64,000 nt of DNA from Calvatia gigantea (GCA_025093985.1 JACAAK010000009.1:1240001-1304000), one strand, 5' to 3'; shown: positions 1 through 10,603, counted from the stretch's first letter. Program-made: numbers and translations. The notes: a model not told the origin generated them from the sequence alone.

Positions 1-69
1 GGTAGAAGCTTTGGTAGATTCTGATGAAGTTTTCCCGGAGGAGGATGGGATGGATTGTTTGTCAGACAT
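1..69 (-). CDS. 5' end of unknown gene, cut by left edge
   Basis: An ATG on the minus strand at 69-67 opens a frame that stays open to the window edge. The first 23 residues are rich in Ser, Thr and Lys (MSDKQSIPSSSGKTSSES...). Nothing can be said of its function. It would be divergently transcribed from COX11, with about 120 bp between the two start codons, so the two may share a promoter region. It could also be a chance open frame. Confidence 0.35.
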   Translation of the reverse strand, partial: MSDKQSIPSSSGKTSSESTKAST

Positions 70-189
70 GGTGGTAGTGGACCAAATGTATGTTGCCCTG
101 CCGAGCGAGGAAGGTTGCTGTGACAGGCACGTGATCCAATAATTTGCCTTCCAGGCTTCAGTCTGACTTTCTAATTCGGCTATTAAAAT

Positions 190-1303
190 ATGTCCTTCCT
201 TCGGCCTCTTCCAAAGGTCGTTACTTCTCTAAGGCCTGAAACAATGGTTACTGATATTCGAAACATTACTTTAGGCATGTCTCCGACGCTCGTTCTTGTC
301 ATGTAACTTTCCTCGGCATTCAACCACATTGCGAACCATCCGGGGTTCCCGTCTGTCATCCTCAGGCTCCTCAAGCTCCTCTCCCTCTAAAAGCCGACCA
401 CCACCAAATGGACCTCGGAAGACGCGCGCAGAGGTTTACGCAGAGAAGAATCGTACTCTCCTTATGTATACTTCGGCAGTTGTACGTCCCGCAGGATTCT
501 CTCAAAATGTGAACCTCAAACGTTTTACCATAGATCGTAGCCGCAGTCGGCGCATCCTACGCTGCAGTTCCTCTATATCGCATGTTCTGCGCTGCAACTG
601 GCTTTGCTGGAACTCCCAAAGTCAGCACCGGCCGTTTTGAACCATCGCGGCTCGTTCCAGCCGAGAACGCCCGCCGTATCAAAGTTCATTTCAATGCCGA
701 CCGCTCGGAACAGCTACCATGGTCGTTTATTCCTCAACAGAAGTACGTTAACGTGCTACCGGGAGAGTCGAGCTTAGCCTTCTATACCGCCAAAAACAAT
801 TCGAACAAAGACCTTATTGGAATTGCCACATATAATGTAACGCCGGATCGGGTAAGTTTTCGATTATGTCAATGTAGTATAAGACGCGCTTAACGAGGGG
901 TTTTTGCTTAGATCGCTCCTTACTTCTCTAAAGTGGAATGTTTTTGTTTCGAGGAACAGAAATTGCTCGCCGGAGAAGAAGTGGACATGCCATTGCTTTT
1001 CTTCATCGACAAGGACATGCTCGACGACCCAGCATGCAAAGGCGTGGACGATGTTGTGCTGTCTTATACCTTCTTCCGGTAAGTCCGTTACCTTATGATT
1101 CTCAAACAAGTTTGTGGCTCACTTTTCTTACAAGCGCACGGCGAAATGAGAGGGGGCATCTTGAACCTGACGCACCTGAGGATGTCATACAAGAATCGCT
1201 AGGCTTCAGCAACTACGAACATGCTGTTAAAGCCGAGGTTCGTCAAGCACAAAATGACCAGTCATCAAGCACCAAGCATACTTCTGAGGAGGCATCTACA
1301 TAG
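190..1303 (+). CDS. COX11: COX11, cytochrome c oxidase copper chaperone
   Basis: Cox11/CtaG is an inner mitochondrial membrane protein that delivers copper to the CuB site of Cox1 during complex IV assembly. Exons read as 190-216, 275-481, 534-851, 912-1078 and 1135-1303, giving about 295 aa. The single membrane segment is IVAAVGASYAAVPLYRMFC, and the copper-binding CFCF motif lies in KVECFCFEEQ. The family blocks ATGFAGTP, YFSKVECFCFEEQ and DDVVLSYTFF are all present. The acidic, Ser/Gln-rich tail after the FFRAR block is not part of the conserved core. The N-terminus is the weak point: the first 27-nt exon with a GTCGTT donor is my inference, chosen because it yields an Arg-rich presequence-like start. 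The rest is secure. Confidence 0.9.
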
Positions 1304-1406
1304 TCATGGTATTAAGTTATGCATAATATTTCCAGAGGTTGACCAGATCCAACTCTGTAACGCTATTGACAATAGAACCTCGCCCACGCCACTTCATTCC
1401 CGGCGC

Positions 1407-1440
1407 AGATCATGTCGAAAGTCAGATCATGTCGAAAGTC
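1407..1440. repeat. perfect 17-bp tandem duplication
   Basis: Two identical adjacent copies of a 17-bp unit (AGATCATGTCGAAAGTC) lie about 100 bp after the COX11 stop codon. It is a simple duplication without visible function. Confidence 0.8.
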
Positions 1441-1567
1441 ATGTTCCCACCAACCTTACCATTTTGCCTGTGGCCTGATGTGCGTTCAATAGGGTGGTTC
1501 AAAGTTCTCCATTCTGGTCCCATTCTGATCCCATTCTGATGATCCGGGGTGGACTCAAAATGGGACC

Positions 1568-1583
1568 GAGAATGGCCATTCTG
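1568..1583. repeat. left half of a palindromic repeat split by the MULE
   Basis: GAGAATGGCCATTCTG contains the perfect 14-bp palindrome AGAATGGCCATTCT. Its inverted partner lies at 2606-2621 on the other side of the transposon. Removing the element and one target-site copy brings the two halves within about 40 bp of each other, so the transposon landed inside an older palindromic element. A third copy of the core palindrome occurs near 3117-3130. Confidence 0.7.
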
Positions 1584-1606
1584 ACCAGAATGGACCCCCA
1601 GGGCTC

Positions 1607-1615
1607 CTACTGTGC
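1607..1615. repeat. 9-bp target-site duplication, left copy
   Basis: CTACTGTGC here is repeated exactly at 2597-2605, directly outside the two ends of the inverted-repeat element. A 9-bp duplication is the usual size for Mutator-like elements. Confidence 0.85.
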
Positions 1616-2596
1616 CAGACTCCTACCCAGTCACCTGGGACGCTCTTATATAAGCGGACGTTGATCCGAAGTGATACCGAAACTTCGTCAACTGCTAACG
1701 CGTTCCAGGGACTGGCACAAATGTACGATGTTCATGTTTGGCTACAGCCTGTGTCACACCATCATAACATGTACCCTCCCCGCCTTTTTGCCTAAATTAG
1801 GCAGCACTCCCGACTGTCTGATCAATTTTGGTAAGTCCAATAAGTGATTGTGATGATCACGTTGTACCGTACGAGCCACGAGGCTATTTATCAAAGTAGG
1901 AAAAAAAACATAATCTAATTTTTCCTCTTGGAAAATGGCTACTCCATCCCTCTCACACATTCTTAACGTCCTTGATGAAACCAATTTGACTATTCTGGGG
2001 GTTATGAAAGGGGTTTTGGGATGTGGGTCACCTGAAGCTTGGCGCTCAGTATTGGATCAGGCCACTCAAATTACGGATCTGCTGTACGAGCACTCACCAG
2101 AGATTATGCGTTCCTGGGCATTCAGCCTAGTGACACGATGTCTCCAAGCAGAAGTAGTTGAACTGACAAGACCACGGCATGGACTACAATTCAATATCAG
2201 CCAAGCATCGTCATCTTATCTGGAGGGCTCATCTATGGTGGCTGCAATGGTAATGCAGTCCTCCCTTCGGAGTTGCGCTAGTGCATCATGCACTTGGTAC
2301 AGGCAGGGATACACACCAAATCTTTCCCTGACATCTTCGCACATTTGTTCTACTGAGGGAATCAGAGGCTTCGATGGTGACATGAGAAAGTACGGGAGTG
2401 TTGCTTAATTAGGGGGGATGCGTGGGAAAGGCGCCCTTCCATGAGAGCGTGACATTATTCAAGGCTGTAGCCAAACATGAACATCGTACATTTGTGCCAG
2501 TCCCTGGGATGCGTTAGCAGTTGACGAAGTTTCGGTATCACTTCGGATCAACGTCCGCTTATATAAGAGCGTCCCAGGTGACTGGGGAGGAGTCTG
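1616..2596. mobile_element. non-autonomous Mutator-like element (MULE), 981 bp
   Basis: The element starts CAGACTCCT and ends AGGAGTCTG. It has terminal inverted repeats of 135 bp (1616-1750 and 2462-2596) that differ at only about three positions, and it is flanked by the 9-bp duplication CTACTGTGC. Long TIRs with a 9-bp target duplication are diagnostic of Mutator-like elements. No MULE transposase is visible, so it must be mobilised in trans. The high arm identity and intact target duplication point to a recent insertion. Each TIR carries the TATA-like TATATAAG (1647-1654 in the left arm). The interior holds an open frame described separately. Confidence 0.85.
1935..2408 (+). CDS. 157-aa open frame inside the MULE, possibly a captured gene fragment
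   Basis: The frame runs from an ATG at 1935 to a TAA near 2408 and lies fully between the TIRs. The middle part (DLLYEHSPEIMRSWAFSL, then EVVELTRPRHGLQF) vaguely resembles the N-terminal part of agaricomycete DUF6589-type proteins that are often linked to transposons. That resemblance is from memory and weak. The second half looks less protein-like and may be out of frame. The frame may be a gene piece picked up by the transposon or a decayed accessory ORF of an autonomous parent. It is not a transposase that I can recognise. Confidence 0.35.
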   Translation: MATPSLSHILNVLDETNLTILGVMKGVLGCGSPEAWRSVLDQATQITDLLYEHSPEIMRSWAFSLVTRCLQAEVVELTRPRHGLQFNISQASSSYLEGSSMVAAMVMQSSLRSCASASCTWYRQGYTPNLSLTSSHICSTEGIRGFDGDMRKYGSVA

Positions 2597-2605
2597 CTAC
2601 TGTGC
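2597..2605. repeat. 9-bp target-site duplication, right copy
   Basis: This is an exact copy of CTACTGTGC, as found at 1607-1615. Confidence 0.85.
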
Positions 2606-2621
2606 CAGAATGGCCATTCTC

Positions 2622-3161
2622 AATCTTGTCCTGTTTTGATTCGGAGTTTTATTTTGTTGATGCGGTACATATGTCTGGTACAGCATGGTAGTGTATGCAA
2701 TAATCCAATATATGGTACAATACCCCACCCAAGCCCTTACAAAAGGTTTAAACTTAGCCCGTAAGAAGTGAAAATCCAAATTTTCATGTTTATATGTGAA
2801 CAGGTCACCTTGTGTTGCCATTGGAATCCAGCATAGACATTGTGCCGAGGTTGGGGATCAATCAATCAACTTGGACTCCGGGTGGCACAAGCAAGAGCTG
2901 GCAGAACTGCCCCCATAGTTCTGAATTAATGGGTGATAAATCTTTTCAGAAACCTTGCAAGTATTTTTTAAGGTGTACATTCTTGAAAAATGGTGGATCC
3001 CATTGAATTCACTGAGGAGCTTGTGACAGAGAGGACAGCAGGCCAAACGGGTGTGCAAACCCCTCCCCCGGGACCTACCAGGGGCTAGGCTGAATGCCGA
3101 CAGAATGAGTGACCCAGAATGGCCATTCTGTTCCCATTTTCACAAAAAATCGGGACGGGGG
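2622..3161. other. no gene recognised; repeat-rich gap
   Basis: Short open frames occur on both strands but none shows a recognisable domain or convincing splice structure. The right end (3113-3161) carries another copy of the palindrome AGAATGGCCATTCT and stretches of CCATTCTG/CCCATTTT, related to the repeats at 1510-1600. Confidence 0.5.
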
Positions 3162-3293
3162 TTTCAAACATGTCCATTCTGGCACCATTCTGGTTCCCAT
3201 TTTGGATCCCATTTTGACCAAATTACACTCAAATTTTGCAAAATGGGATCCAAAATGAGATCAGAATGAGATCCGGAATGGATATGTTTGAAA
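3162..3293. repeat. imperfect palindrome of about 132 bp (small foldback element)
   Basis: The left arm begins TTTCAAACATGTCCATTCTGG and the right arm ends with its near complement GGAATGGATATGTTTGAAA. Inside, CCCATTTTGGATCCCATTTTG on the left pairs with CAAAATGGGATCCAAAATG on the right. The whole unit can fold into one hairpin. It shares the CCATTCTG/CCCATTTTG words with the sequence around 1510-1600, so a local family of short inverted-repeat elements is likely. Confidence 0.7.
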
Positions 3294-4163
3294 GACCCTA
3301 TTTTAGGCAACTGTCAGCGAAAGGTGGCCGCGGTTCTGACGCCCGACAGAGGGCATCTACTTCTCCATATGGAGACGCTTTGAAAGTGATACGGTGCGGC
3401 ATTATATTCAAATTCGTAACCCGTTCAACGAACAACCGATCTACTTGCTCTTGACTCGTGGAGGAAGCAACTTAAGAGGATCCTTCGCGCAAGGCTGTAA
3501 GTCTCTTGTGGGTTAGGTCAGCGACACATCAGTTCCCACTTCCCGGCGTCGAAGTGGTAAGATCAAGGCGATATCTTGGCGGCCGCTAAGCATCGGATTG
3601 AGCAGTGCGAAGACCCGTCAATCCGTCCGCAATTGGCCCCGCCCCGAGTCCCTCAGCATTACGCGAGCATCACTTTGACTGGACACTATACCTCGAATCG
3701 TGCATAGCTCAGTCCGTGCTCATCATCCTCACTAGTATAGTAAGTAGGGTTGGGCTTCCCATATTTCTGGTCGGCCGATCGCTGCCGTAGTCGAGTCAGC
3801 CAATGCAGCACCTGCTACGAGCGCTCGCAGAGCCACAACTGACTGGATCACCGAAAAAGGTGCCAGTACTACTTATTTAGAGTGGGATTGTATCAGTATA
3901 TTTTTAGAACGGCCCCGCTTTCGAGTTGAAACAAGGTTTAATTTGGCCGGGTCCCGGACTGGTGATTATATGTCCGTCCAGCAGTACAGTCTAACATTCA
4001 TGAATGCCTTTGGCGCTTTCCCGAGCCGCTTTCAGAGAGCGTCGGAATATCCGTCTCAATGATCAGGCCTCAGGAGAAACCAAACAACACGTAATAATAC
4101 GGTTCAACCACAACAGGGAATACGCTTCTAATATCTCCTTGTTTCTTCCCATAGCTGGCTCCA
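3294..4163. other. no gene recognised; upstream region of the DUF6697 gene
   Basis: No open frame in this stretch carries a recognisable domain. A GTAATA...CCCATAG stretch at about 4090-4153 looks like an intron in the 5' untranslated region of the following gene. Confidence 0.4.
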
Positions 4164-5508
4164 ATGTCGAACGTGATACACGTTAAGCAAGAGGACCAAG
4201 ACGATGATCTAGTCTGCCTTGGAACCAACAGCGCTGGTCACCCAGAGGCGAGCCCAACTTCCAATAAAGGGCCTGGAGAGGTGTGGTGTTCCTGGAACTT
4301 GTTCCATCATTATTACCGAATGTCCTGTCCCTTTCTTTTAGAAACGTGCGCGAAAACGCTTATTTCTTGAAGCTGTCGTAGTTTCAACCTGGAAGGAGAT
4401 CGTGGAAGAGCGAAAACGCAAAATTAAACCCGATTCCGGAGAGGACAAAGATAAAATCAAACAGGAAATGCTGAAAGGTATAAAGAACGTACGTTTTATT
4501 CTGTGACGCCTCCCCGCGAGCATTAGTGACTGGTCTCAGCCCAAGGTCAAAGTCAAAGCTGGCATAGCGTTGAGTGATGACACCCTGTTTGACCGCATCA
4601 CTAGGATGAAATGTGAGAGGTTCGAACCCCCTATTTCACAAGACATCCGAGATGTTGCTGTCTCAAGGGAGTTCTTGTCCTCGATATACGGCGGCAATCC
4701 TCAGGAAACCTTCCCTAGAGTTGGCAAGAATTTTCTTGCTCAACATGGGCTTGATGACTTTATGTACCCGAGTCTGGATTACAACCCGGCGGCACCCCAG
4801 ATCCCTGGAGCTCCCGGACTTTTTCTCGCAACCTCGGGGACTGCAACGGAATGGCCGGAGATACAGCGTGTTATCACCCGAATCGCACCTAGCGCATGGC
4901 AATACGTAGGCCAATATAAGCTAACACCAACGGAGTCTCTGACGACTCGCGAATGGCGTGAACAGTCCGAGCTGGTGAGTCGGCGATAGACCGAGAGTCG
5001 TTCGTCGGGGTCTGATGGAATAGTTTAGTTTCGAAATACATGGTCACGGGAAGTATGCGTCAAAAAATGGGGGAGATGGGTCCTGGACCGCATTGCCGCA
5101 CGGAGGCGTTTCCATTGCCTTAACCCAACGGAGAGCAGCTTGAAGCTGTCGACAGATCTGATGATTACAAAGATGTTACTGCAGAAGACGTCAAGGCTGC
5201 TTTTGCCCGAGGTGACGAGGTGAAGCATATTGAAGATAATAACAGATATATACTGACGTACGCTCAACCAGAAATTCGCAATATGGGAGATGCGATGCGT
5301 AGGGTATGACGTTGAGTTTCAACGGAACATCGCCGAACGCTTTAAGACATGGAGACCACCACCTCGCAAACCAAGGAAGCCGAGAAACAAAAAGCTAGCC
5401 ACTGCCCAGAAAGCCAAAACCGGCAAAAAGCGTAAACGCCCTGAAACATCAGGCTCGGACATCATCGTCCTCGGCGATGATGATAGCGATTATCTCTCGA
5501 GTAGTTGA
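4164..5508 (+). CDS. DUF6697-like protein, one frame break
   Basis: Function is unknown; it resembles the mushroom-expanded DUF6697 family, recognised from the blocks REFLSSIYGGNPQETFP, YPSLDYNPAAPQIPGAPGL and WEMRCVGYDVEFQ. Exons are 4164-4280, 4342-4488, 4540-4974, 5029-5219 and 5272-5508. The N-terminus is acidic and has a sumoylation-like VKQE, followed by a basic segment. The C-terminus is strongly basic (KKRKRPE) and ends acidic, which suggests a nuclear protein. In the fourth exon the frame changes at 5131-5137: the conserved ...PTE block is in one frame and EAVDRSDDYKDVTAEDV in another, with no intron signal between. This corresponds to one missing or two extra bases. It is either an assembly error or a real inactivation. 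Confidence 0.75.
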
Positions 5509-5939
5509 GGGCTTGATCCAAATGTAATACGGGCATGACCAGTAGACATGTATTCCCGCGTTCCGGGGCCAGTAGTTGTACATGTTCATTTACGCGCGGG
5601 GCTTGGATCGCGGTATGCAGGCGGTAGATTTTAATTCTGCACCGGACAATCCCTTCACACTGAAGAATATCTTCAGGTAATGTGGCGTCAAAGAGCCGAC
5701 ACGTTGAACAACACCGCCGATCAAAGCAAATCGCGCCGATATGTGTGCCCAGATTCTGTGGCGCTGGAGATGTCAATCCCCTGCTCTCGTTGAAACACCC
5801 AACTTTCGCAAGAACGAAATCAAGCAATGGCCGGATCCCGCGGCCCGTCAGTAATATGTAATGTCACGTGCCGCGGAGGACGCGTCAGAGGCTGAGATTG
5901 TGTGTGTGCCATAAGAACTTGCCAATTATCACCTTTGCG
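5509..5939. other. intergenic, nothing recognised
   Basis: A 121-codon minus-strand frame overlaps this stretch, but it has no recognisable domain, and codon choice and composition are not gene-like. Confidence 0.4.
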
Positions 5940-6343
5940 ATGTCCACCCCCGACTCGAAAGATCAGAAGGCAGAAAACCCGACCCTTGGGGTGCTAGAGG
6001 AAGATGACGAGTTTGAAGAGTTTCCTGTTGCAGGTAGGTTGGCAGCTTTAGGTTTGCGGTCCTGGCTCTGATCAGCAGTTCTTACAGACTGGGACGATTC
6101 ACAAACAGACCTGGCCCATCTTGCAGGCGCAGCTCCAGGCACAGCCAAATCAGGAGGGGACAAACTATGGGAAGATAACTTGGGATGATGATGATATCGA
6201 GGATGATTTTAGTGTCCAACTACGGTATGCACCTTCAACTTGCTCATGGCACCGCGTCACCCTAACGATCCCGGAATCCCAGGAGCGAACTAGAGAAAAC
6301 CAAGAAAGCAAAAGAGGCCGCTGGGGAGACATTGAAAAAATGA
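5940..6343 (+). CDS. SEM1: SEM1/DSS1, 26S proteasome lid and TREX-2 subunit, one frame break
   Basis: Sem1 is a tiny acidic disordered protein that stabilises the proteasome lid and also works in TREX-2 and, in many eukaryotes, with BRCA2. Exon 1 starts at 5940 and ends EEDDEFEEFPVA. After a short intron, exon 2 gives DWDDSQTDLAHLAG and KLWEDN, then DDDDIEDDFSVQLR, and exon 3 gives SELEKTKKAKEAAGETLKK to a stop at 6343. The two conserved acid-Trp motifs are therefore present. However, WEDN and WDDDDIEDDF lie in different frames: one extra T at 6180-6181 separates them. Exon 2 up to that point contains no GT, so an intron cannot explain it. In a protein this conserved, a sequence error is the likeliest reason. 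Confidence 0.9.
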
Positions 6344-6667
6344 TCAACCGCCCACCGTTCTCTCGTCTACTCATGGCCCCCAAATGTACAATAGACCAGC
6401 GTAATAATCCGTGGGCAGCTCAGTCCATGAAATAGCGTTCTCCCATGATATCTCCCGCTGGATTGAAGGCTACTCTATCGTTTCGTGCACCAGCACTCCT
6501 GGCACGACCTGTAGCTGATATGGCTCGACTTTCGAAAACACGACGATTGGCTGCCACTGCATTCTTCGCTTCCCGTTGGCCATTTTCACAAACTCGCATT
6601 CATTGTTAAAGGTCATCATTTCGCTCATAAATCACATTAATACATGAGCCAGATAGTCAGTTTTCTA
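6344..6667. other. convergent 3' intergenic region
   Basis: This is the tail-to-tail gap between SEM1 and the GIT1-like transporter. No open frame or repeat was recognised. Confidence 0.5.
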
Positions 6668-9428
6668 TTACACCTTCTCATTCTCCGACGACATATCCGT
6701 CTTCTCGGCCGTTTCGGACTGCGAAGTCCCGGTGCTATCTAGCAAGCCCATCTGTGAAGTATCATATCCATGTTCCTCCAAGTATCGTCGGAACTGTCAG
6801 AACATATGAGCACCCAAATTCATCCTTGCAGATGTGAGAGCACGCACGTCTTCGTCTTCATCGATCATGCCATCGTGCGTCAGGGGTTTCACGAACAAGA
6901 GGGTAACCGCAGCGCTCAAGAGAGCCAGACCTGATTTCACCATTTACTTCTGATTGAACAAGAGTGACGAGAATGACTTACCACTACCAATCCAGAAAGG
7001 ACCGGTGTTGCCTCTTGTGGTCTTCGATCCACCAAAAGCTAAACAAGATCAGAGAGCCTATAACTCCACGAGCATCCTTAAGCTTACCGTCTATCATCGG
7101 TGGGAATGCTAAATAGGATGGCCGGTGTCAACGTAAAAGCGGGACCTTGAAGAAAACGGACGGCATACCCCAAGTCCCTACAAATGCGCCAACTTTCCCA
7201 ATGGCAGCAGCCATGCCATAGAACTGTCCTCGGATCGCCGTAGGACTCGTCTTGCTTGCCACGAGACCCAGACAATTTCCAGGACCTGATATTTGTGCAC
7301 ATGTTGAATATAAAATACCAAAATGCCTACCAGCTGAAATTCGCGCACCAAGTTCTCCAAGGGACAAGAAGATTCCGTAAACGACCTTGAAGCAGAATAT
7401 GAGTGAATGAGGGAGCGACAGAAAATTGACATTGCACGTACCGCAAAACCGGCGATGTGTGCCGTCAGCCTGATTCGTCCAGTTCGATGAAATTCTTCCT
7501 CTGAGAAACCTGAGGATGGACGTACTTCTCATAAAGACCACTCATGATAAATCCGACGATAGCTTGCAAGACGAGTCCTGTAATCTGTTTTACAGTCAAT
7601 CACGATGTCACTACACTGCTAGCCGGTTGACCAATCACCCACCATCGTATACTTGGGACCCAAATAGTCGATGACGAATGCTCCTCCAAGGGTTCCTGTG
7701 GATAAGTTGCAGAACAACTCATGTGACAGAAGCACTGAATCGCTTGCCTGGGATATAGAATAAACTGGGAGTGATCCAAAGCTGTCAGTAATGCGGAACC
7801 GGTGTCCGAAAAACTAGGACGTACTTGATCACAACATTCCACCCGAAGATGACAACCAAGGAATCGGAACCACCGGTCACGCTAACATCCCTGTAAGCAC
7901 CATGGTTGCAGGAATTGTTAATGAGATGATTTACTTGTCAAGGATCGTTGAGGAGTAAATCCCGAACTAGCCACCGGGAGCAGATTCAATGAATGGACTC
8001 AGTGACATTACAAAGATAGAACGAACCGGATAGCTACGGTCAGGGGAATCCTTTTAACCGACGTTCAAATTTAGATAAGTCAGCTGCGCACTCACACAAT
8101 GAAGTCATACAGGAACCTGATTCAGGCACTTGATCAACCACAGAAAACCTCATTCAGAGTGAACGTGCACGCACCAGATGAACGAGATTGCACAAAGCGA
8201 AACCCAGTACCGTTTGAACACTAACGAATATGGGATCTTGGCATGCTTCATGGAGTCCTTTTTATAGCGCACGGGTTCGTCCATGTTAAGTCGCCAGATA
8301 AACACCAACAAGGCAGGTACAACCCCTAACCCCAAAGATAGACGCCACACGGCACGAAGGTGGTTCTCACCAAATCTGATTGCAGACCGTCAGAGATTAA
8401 CCCAACCGGAAGCCGAGGTGTGGGACAAACTAACATCCAGAATAAGACCAATGGCACAAAGGCAGCGACCACGAATCCAAAATCGATCATCGTGTCTGTC
8501 AAACAGATCCGTGCGTCAACATGCATGCCATCATAAACAAGTGACTTCTCACTGGTAGCTAGGGCAAACCACCTATGTTGGGCACGTTTGCTAATACCGG
8601 GTTCCTCGGACTGCTCGGAAGCAGACACCGATCCACAAGGGTATTCAGCGCCGACCCCGATCCCGAGAAGGAAACTATTTTGGGAGGTGTTGAGCGCAAA
8701 AATGGATGGCGTCATAGTTTGGGGCACCCACCGCATAGCGCTCAACATCGCCAACATTCCACCCAAGCTACCATGAGCTCCGGATGATGCGGCGGAAAGG
8801 CCAGAGAACAGCGCAACGATGCCTGTCGCGGTCATCTGTAATCATATGTCAGGAAGTGGACTGAGACTTCGGCACCAGACGACACACCATTCCGAACTTC
8901 CTCCCGACTTTGTCGGAGAGCCAGCCTATGAAGTCATAACGTCGGGACGGTGTTATAGGCCAGATGGGAGATATCGTACCGAAAGTGATCATTCCAACGA
9001 TCGTTCCTACAAATGCTAGACTTCTCAAAGTCGTGCCATAGTTATGCGCTTCGATCTTGTCCGTGCCGTAGATGCGGGTGAGCACTTAATGGGTGTGTGA
9101 GCGGCCGCTTTAACAACGAGGGAGAACTGAGAGGGAGGTAGAACTTACACGTATTGACTGCGAACCAGAATCAATAAGCATTGGCCATGGACGATGAAAC
9201 CAGATGACTTACCGCTGGAGATAACACCGTTGGCGTAGCCTTTTCAACGCAATCATCACTATCGCCAACATATTCACAGAGAGGTTCCACTACGCACCAT
9301 CAGAGAACAGTGCGGTCCCACAGCTATAGAACAAGGTGAGTGGCTAGAAGCTAGACAGCGGAACCAAGAACCCACGCAAAAATGAGAGACACACTGCGAA
9401 TTCGCTCCTTAAAGGTAAGAGACACCAT
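6668..9428 (-). CDS. MFS transporter, GIT1-like (glycerophosphodiester/phosphate type)
   Basis: This is a twelve-helix major facilitator of the plasma membrane, closest in motif pattern to the fungal Git1 group that imports glycerophosphoinositol and related phosphodiesters. After splicing the blocks read [34 protein letters not shown] (the MFS signature loop), [15 protein letters not shown] with [54 protein letters not shown] and [14 protein letters not shown]. The C-terminus is a hydrophilic, Ser/Glu-rich tail. The gene has many short exons, including a 9-nt exon at 9149-9157 and a 26-nt exon near 9310. I traced the spliced frame from the N-terminus through the helix blocks to about 8160 and found no break. 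The start is uncertain: I chose the ATG at 9428, but a further upstream exon is possible. The true substrate cannot be told from sequence. Confidence 0.85.
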
Positions 9429-10603
9429 CTTGCAAAGGAGCAGGCGAGGTGTAATCGATGATCCAACAGGGCGCCACGGATTGCCAACCAGCTTTATGAA
9501 TGTTTTTAGAAGCTCAATTTGAAGATGGCCTTCTTCGGATCCATTGGGCCTGTGGGGCACACGTGAAGCTGACACCGAAGATTGTGGCTATTTTGAGTCA
9601 TCGGTGCTACAATGTCGGCGATCTCCACATTATGGAGGTGGCATTCTTCTCATGTCGCGTCTTGGGTTGGCAGAAGGTGGAAGGAGAAACTTGAAATTAG
9701 CACGCACGTTGGTCCTCCCTAGTGAGAGTCGCTACAGCTGTATTGGCGCTTATCCAGCCCGCTGTGGCCACAGAACTACACCTGATATATTAGCTGAAGA
9801 CTGTTTATCGTAACACAAGGGTGGAGGATTGTCGTCTGAGGGAAAGTGTTGTCCTGTGCTCGGTCATGGAAAGCAAGTTGAAATAACACTTAGAAAGTAA
9901 GTGGCGAGGGATGCCAAGGGCGCCAAGCCTACTGCTGGCAGAAAAGCCAGCGGGTCGGTAGTCATTTCCCCCAGGTCTACATATGCATCTACATATATTT
10001 CCTAACAATAATTATCATTTTAGTCAGAACGATGTAATGAACCTGTTATGGTCCCTATCGCATTTGCTTCTTCTTCTCTCACGACACATCTGGACGATCT
10101 TATAACAACCCTGTGATAAGTACTGAGATCCCCTATGGAGGTTTCGGGACGATTTCATGTAAGTTTGTCCCGAAATCCGAAACCTGGCTTCATTGGACTC
10201 AACCAGGAAATGCTGAAGCCGCCTTTCACGTTTGTGCCAGAAAAGTCATAACAGAAATGGTGAACTAAATAACCGGACGTCGTTGCCGGTTTTCACTGTG
10301 CGAGCTCGGCAGGACGCCACACCGTTATGCGCAAAGATTGCATCGTTGGCACCTGCAGTAGTGTCCTAGTCACAAAGTGTGTCAAAAGGCCAACTACCAG
10401 CAAAGCACTCAGTATGTACTTTAAAGTACTTCCCAACACGCACCATGCTCGCCTATCGATGAGCATGTGATTCTCACGAAGGCTTTACCGGCAATCATCC
10501 AAAAGTATTAATCACTCAGTTCCGCAAGGCCCGTCGTCATTCAAGTACTTGAGACCAAACCCACTCGTTGTTCCATCCTTTCTCTTCCGACACACACTTC
10601 GCA
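9429..10603. other. divergent intergenic region between the transporter and citrate synthase
   Basis: About 1.2 kb without a recognisable gene. It contains one inverted repeat (10140-10184) and presumably the promoters of both neighbours. No clear TATA box was seen at either start. Confidence 0.5.
10140..10184. repeat. small inverted repeat
   Basis: GGTTTCGGGAC pairs with GTCCCGAAATCCGAAACC across a loop of about 16 nt, with a small bulge. It could form a stem in DNA or RNA. It lies about 420 bp upstream of the citrate synthase start codon. Confidence 0.55.

Noticed and set aside
1407..1440. CRISPR-like or regulatory repeat
   Set aside because: Only two adjacent copies without spacers in a eukaryotic genome; a simple tandem duplication.
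5462..5827. 121-codon minus-strand open frame after the DUF6697 gene
   Set aside because: No domain, odd composition, and it overlaps the end of the real gene on the other strand.
6121..6435. Separate plus-strand gene suggested by a 104-codon frame
   Set aside because: It is the shifted frame of SEM1 exon 2 running into its intron.
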